A DNA stretch of 64,000 nt, from NCBI RefSeq assembly GCF_000586555.1, contig NZ_AZUC01000056.1, forward strand, positions 1 through 64,000, given 5' to 3'. Every line of letters starts with the position of its first letter. Positions within the stretch are counted from its first letter, which is position 1. Source of the DNA: Sporosarcina sp. D27 (GTDB lineage: Bacteria > Bacillota > Bacilli > Bacillales_A > Planococcaceae). This document shows positions 58,446 through 64,000 of the stretch, one piece after another. The position numbers were made by a program, and so were the translations under genes. A model generated the notes under the pieces. It was not told where the DNA came from. It saw only the letters and a program-made list of their open reading frames with translations, and ran no database searches.

Positions 58446-58978
58446 GCCGTTCTATCGTAGCGGAACGTTATGCAACTGGGCTGTTCAAAGCAGCTCAGGA
58501 ACAAGGCGTGTTACTCGCAGTTCATACTGACGTTCGGGAGCTCCAAGCAGCACTCAACGACAACAATGGCTTCGGGGAACTTATGAGCTTACCACAACTG
58601 TCATTGATCAAAAAACGGGAATTGATTGCTAACATCCTGCCTGGTGCGCAAGAGTTATTGCTTAATGCACTATATGTGATGCTTGATGCTGATCGTATGG
58701 ACGAACTTAGCAACGTTCTCGAAGACTTCCACCAGTTAGCAAACGACGCATCCGGTGTTGCGGAAGCGACAGTCTATGCAATCCGTCCACTAACTGAACA
58801 GGAAGAAACAGCAATTTCCAGCGCGTTTGCTCACAAAGTTGGCAAACAGTCGCTTCAGATTCAAACAATTATTGAACCGAAATTGATCGGAGGCATTCGC
58901 CTTCAGATCGGAAACCGAATCTTCGACAGCAGTATTAGCAACAAGCTTGCTAAATTAGAGCGTACGTTGATCGGTTAA
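58442..58978 (+). CDS. atpH: ATP synthase F1 subunit delta
   Basis: 178 residues connecting F1 to the b dimer. AERYATGLFKAAQEQG at the N-terminus and the C-terminal signature PKLIGGIRLQIGNRIFDSSISNKL are typical. The ATG overlaps the atpF stop. Confidence 0.95.
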   Translation: MSRSIVAERYATGLFKAAQEQGVLLAVHTDVRELQAALNDNNGFGELMSLPQLSLIKKRELIANILPGAQELLLNALYVMLDADRMDELSNVLEDFHQLANDASGVAEATVYAIRPLTEQEETAISSAFAHKVGKQSLQIQTIIEPKLIGGIRLQIGNRIFDSSISNKLAKLERTLIG

Positions 58979-58993
58979 AATCTTGAAAGATGA

Positions 58994-60517
<1,524 letters not shown>

Positions 60518-60562
60518 GTTAAGTAACGGATTACGGGACTAAAACTAAAAGGTGGTGAATAG

Positions 60563-62882
<2,320 letters not shown>

Positions 62883-62906
62883 TAAAAGGGACCAGGAGGG
62901 GAAATT

Positions 62907-63302
62907 ATGAAGATAAAAGTTAATATCGTCACTCCCGACGGCCCTGTCAGCGAAACAGAAGCGGATATGGTGATAGCTGTTACCGAAACGGGTGAACTTG
63001 GTATTTTACCGGGCCACATCGCGATGGTAGCTCCACTTGACATCGGCGCACTTCGTCTGAAAAACGGCAATTCAACAGAACACGTGGCAGTAAACGGCGG
63101 CTTCTTAGAAGTCCGTCCGGATGTTGTCACAGTGCTTGCGCAAAGTGCAGAACTCGCTTCTCACATTGACTTAGCACGTGCTGAACTTGCGAAACGTAAG
63201 GCAGAAGTTGAACTCCAGCAGACTAAGAACAAGCTGGAGCATCAAATGGCTGAACTTAATTTACGTAGGGCCATTAACCGTATTAAAGTTTCCGGCATGT
63301 AA
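62907..63302 (+). CDS. atpC: ATP synthase F1 subunit epsilon
   Basis: 131 residues. Beta-sandwich N-terminus ([28 protein letters not shown]) and a C-terminal helical pair that in Bacilli senses ATP and inhibits hydrolysis. It is the last ATP synthase gene and is followed by a terminator. Confidence 0.95.
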   Translation: MKIKVNIVTPDGPVSETEADMVIAVTETGELGILPGHIAMVAPLDIGALRLKNGNSTEHVAVNGGFLEVRPDVVTVLAQSAELASHIDLARAELAKRKAEVELQQTKNKLEHQMAELNLRRAINRIKVSGM

Positions 63303-63315
63303 GTCGGATACGAGT

Positions 63316-63353
63316 AAATCGGACAGAGGAGAATCTTCTGTCCGATTTTTTTA
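63316..63353 (+). terminator. Terminator of the atp operon
   Basis: AAATCGGACAGA / TCTGTCCGATTTTTTT with a short loop and seven T. Confidence 0.92.
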
Positions 63354-63408
63354 ACGCCAACCAAAAACGTACTTCATCGTTAGAAGTACGCATCGGGAGT
63401 AGATGACT

Positions 63409-63642
63409 ATGGACGCACTTGGCGTCAATCCATTACTAGCACTTGGGTCACATATTTTTTTTGTTGGGGTATCATTTTTTGCCCTGCAGGCGATTTTACC
63501 ACAAGCTATCATTCGTAAAAATCGCGTATTTCAAACACAATTATTATTTATTTTGTTGAGTATTGCCATCGGTTCTTCAGTATCAAATTTCTTTTTAGAC
63601 ATATCCTATTGGTCGGGGAGACTTCCTTTCATCTTTGGATGA
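63409..63642 (+). CDS. ywzB: DUF1146 membrane protein YwzB
   Basis: 77 residues with two hydrophobic helices (GSHIFFVGVSFFALQAI and LLFILLSIAIGSSVSNFF). The family is of unknown function and normally follows atpC in Bacilli. ATG at 63409 is 8 bp from GGGAGTA. Confidence 0.85.
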   Translation: MDALGVNPLLALGSHIFFVGVSFFALQAILPQAIIRKNRVFQTQLLFILLSIAIGSSVSNFFLDISYWSGRLPFIFG

Positions 63643-63785
63643 TCCGTCTTATCGCCGCAAAGACAACGGATGCCTCTGGGGCAATGAGACGAATCACTTC
63701 ATTAGAATATGATGAGATAGGTTTACCGGATTCAGCACTGGGGAACAAAGTTGAATGTAACCTCTTTGTAATATGGCAGTCATAA
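63639..63785 (+). CDS. Possible small protein overlapping ywzB
   Basis: 48 codons starting in an ATGA overlap with the ywzB stop (MIRLIAAKTTDASGAMRR...), which would allow translational coupling. No own ribosome site is clear, and I recognise no family. The opposite strand also has an open frame here, so coding is uncertain. Confidence 0.3.
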   Translation: MIRLIAAKTTDASGAMRRITSLEYDEIGLPDSALGNKVECNLFVIWQS

Positions 63786-63873
63786 AGAAATTGTAAAATA
63801 CCCACACAGGACATCCCACCTGTACATAATTTAGACTACAGCTATCTTTTGTCGGAAAGGGTCACAATGGCGC

Positions 63874-63902
63874 TTGTTAACTAGGGCGTGTCGTTGTACA
63901 AT
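63874..63902 (+). promoter_or_regulatory. Promoter candidate at the window end
   Basis: TTGTTA, 17 bp, TACAAT; a second -10-like TATAAT lies at 63930-63935. The window ends in a ribosome-site-like GTCGGAGGG, so a gene probably starts just beyond position 64000. Confidence 0.55.
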
Positions 63903-64000
63903 GGACTGAGTTTGGATGATTTTTACTAGTATAATTAATGGATTTTTGGATATGTAAACTTGTCACGCTTAAGAACGAATTATAACTTTGAGTCGGAGGG

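Noticed and set aside
63629..63814. Minus-strand open frame of 61 residues after ywzB
   Set aside because: Its ribosome-like AGGTGG is only 1 bp from the ATG, it overlaps the ywzB end, and no family is recognised.

Overview
The window reads as a chromosomal segment of an endospore-forming, low-to-moderate GC Bacillota, most likely a Planococcaceae/Caryophanaceae member of the Sporosarcina type. This is an inference: gene order follows the Bacillus subtilis ywf-ywh-argS-rpoE-pyrG-spo0F-rho-prfA-glyA-upp-atp region almost gene for gene, sporulation genes (rsfA, spo0F, spoIIR) are present, and intergenic DNA is unusually rich in short tandem repeats. No rRNA, tRNA, phage, transposase or CRISPR array was seen.

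Layout. 1-8 kb: hemQ, lipL, rsfA, ywfO, ywgA, a 4-oxalocrotonate tautomerase, ywhD and the class A penicillin-binding protein pbpG, with a probable small structured RNA between ywhD and pbpG. 8.1-10.3 kb: ywiB-argS. 10.6-20.8 kb: a cobalamin riboswitch followed by a tightly overlapping corrinoid uptake and salvage operon (btuF, btuC, btuD-cbiZ fusion, cbiB, cobD-cobU fusion, a cobQ lacking its glutaminase domain, cobS, cobC, a degenerate second cobU, pduO, and a PurM-like probable alpha-ribazole kinase). 21.2-32.8 kb: fatty-acid/acyl-CoA catabolism (fadF, thiolase, 3-hydroxybutyryl-CoA dehydrogenase, two acyl-CoA dehydrogenases, a TetR regulator and the B12-dependent isobutyryl-CoA mutase icmF). 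33.2-42.5 kb: rpoE, pyrG with an attenuator of the reiterative-transcription type, ywjG, spo0F, fbaA, transaldolase, murA2, glpX, rho. 43.2-55.5 kb: rpmE, tdk, prfA, prmC, spoIIR, ywlC(sua5), mntP, ywlE, a sensor-less chemotaxis receptor, rpiB, ywlG, glyA, upp, mnaA. 56.2-63.6 kb: the complete F1Fo ATP synthase operon atpIBEFHAGDC and ywzB.

How it fits together: the riboswitch-controlled operon imports and remodels incomplete corrinoids to adenosylcobalamin, and IcmF, 9 kb downstream, is an adenosylcobalamin enzyme in branched acyl-CoA metabolism. The intervening fad/mmg genes feed acyl-CoA oxidation. They carry a good FadR-like operator ahead of fadF and a perfect-consensus CcpA cre site just ahead of the thiolase.

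The most unusual signal is not a gene. At least eleven intergenic arrays are built of half-units with a strict 20-21 bp period, often alternating GATC with GCTC (or GTCC). They fall into five related sequence families, and one family is preceded by a conserved leader of about 58 bp. I know of no described function for them.
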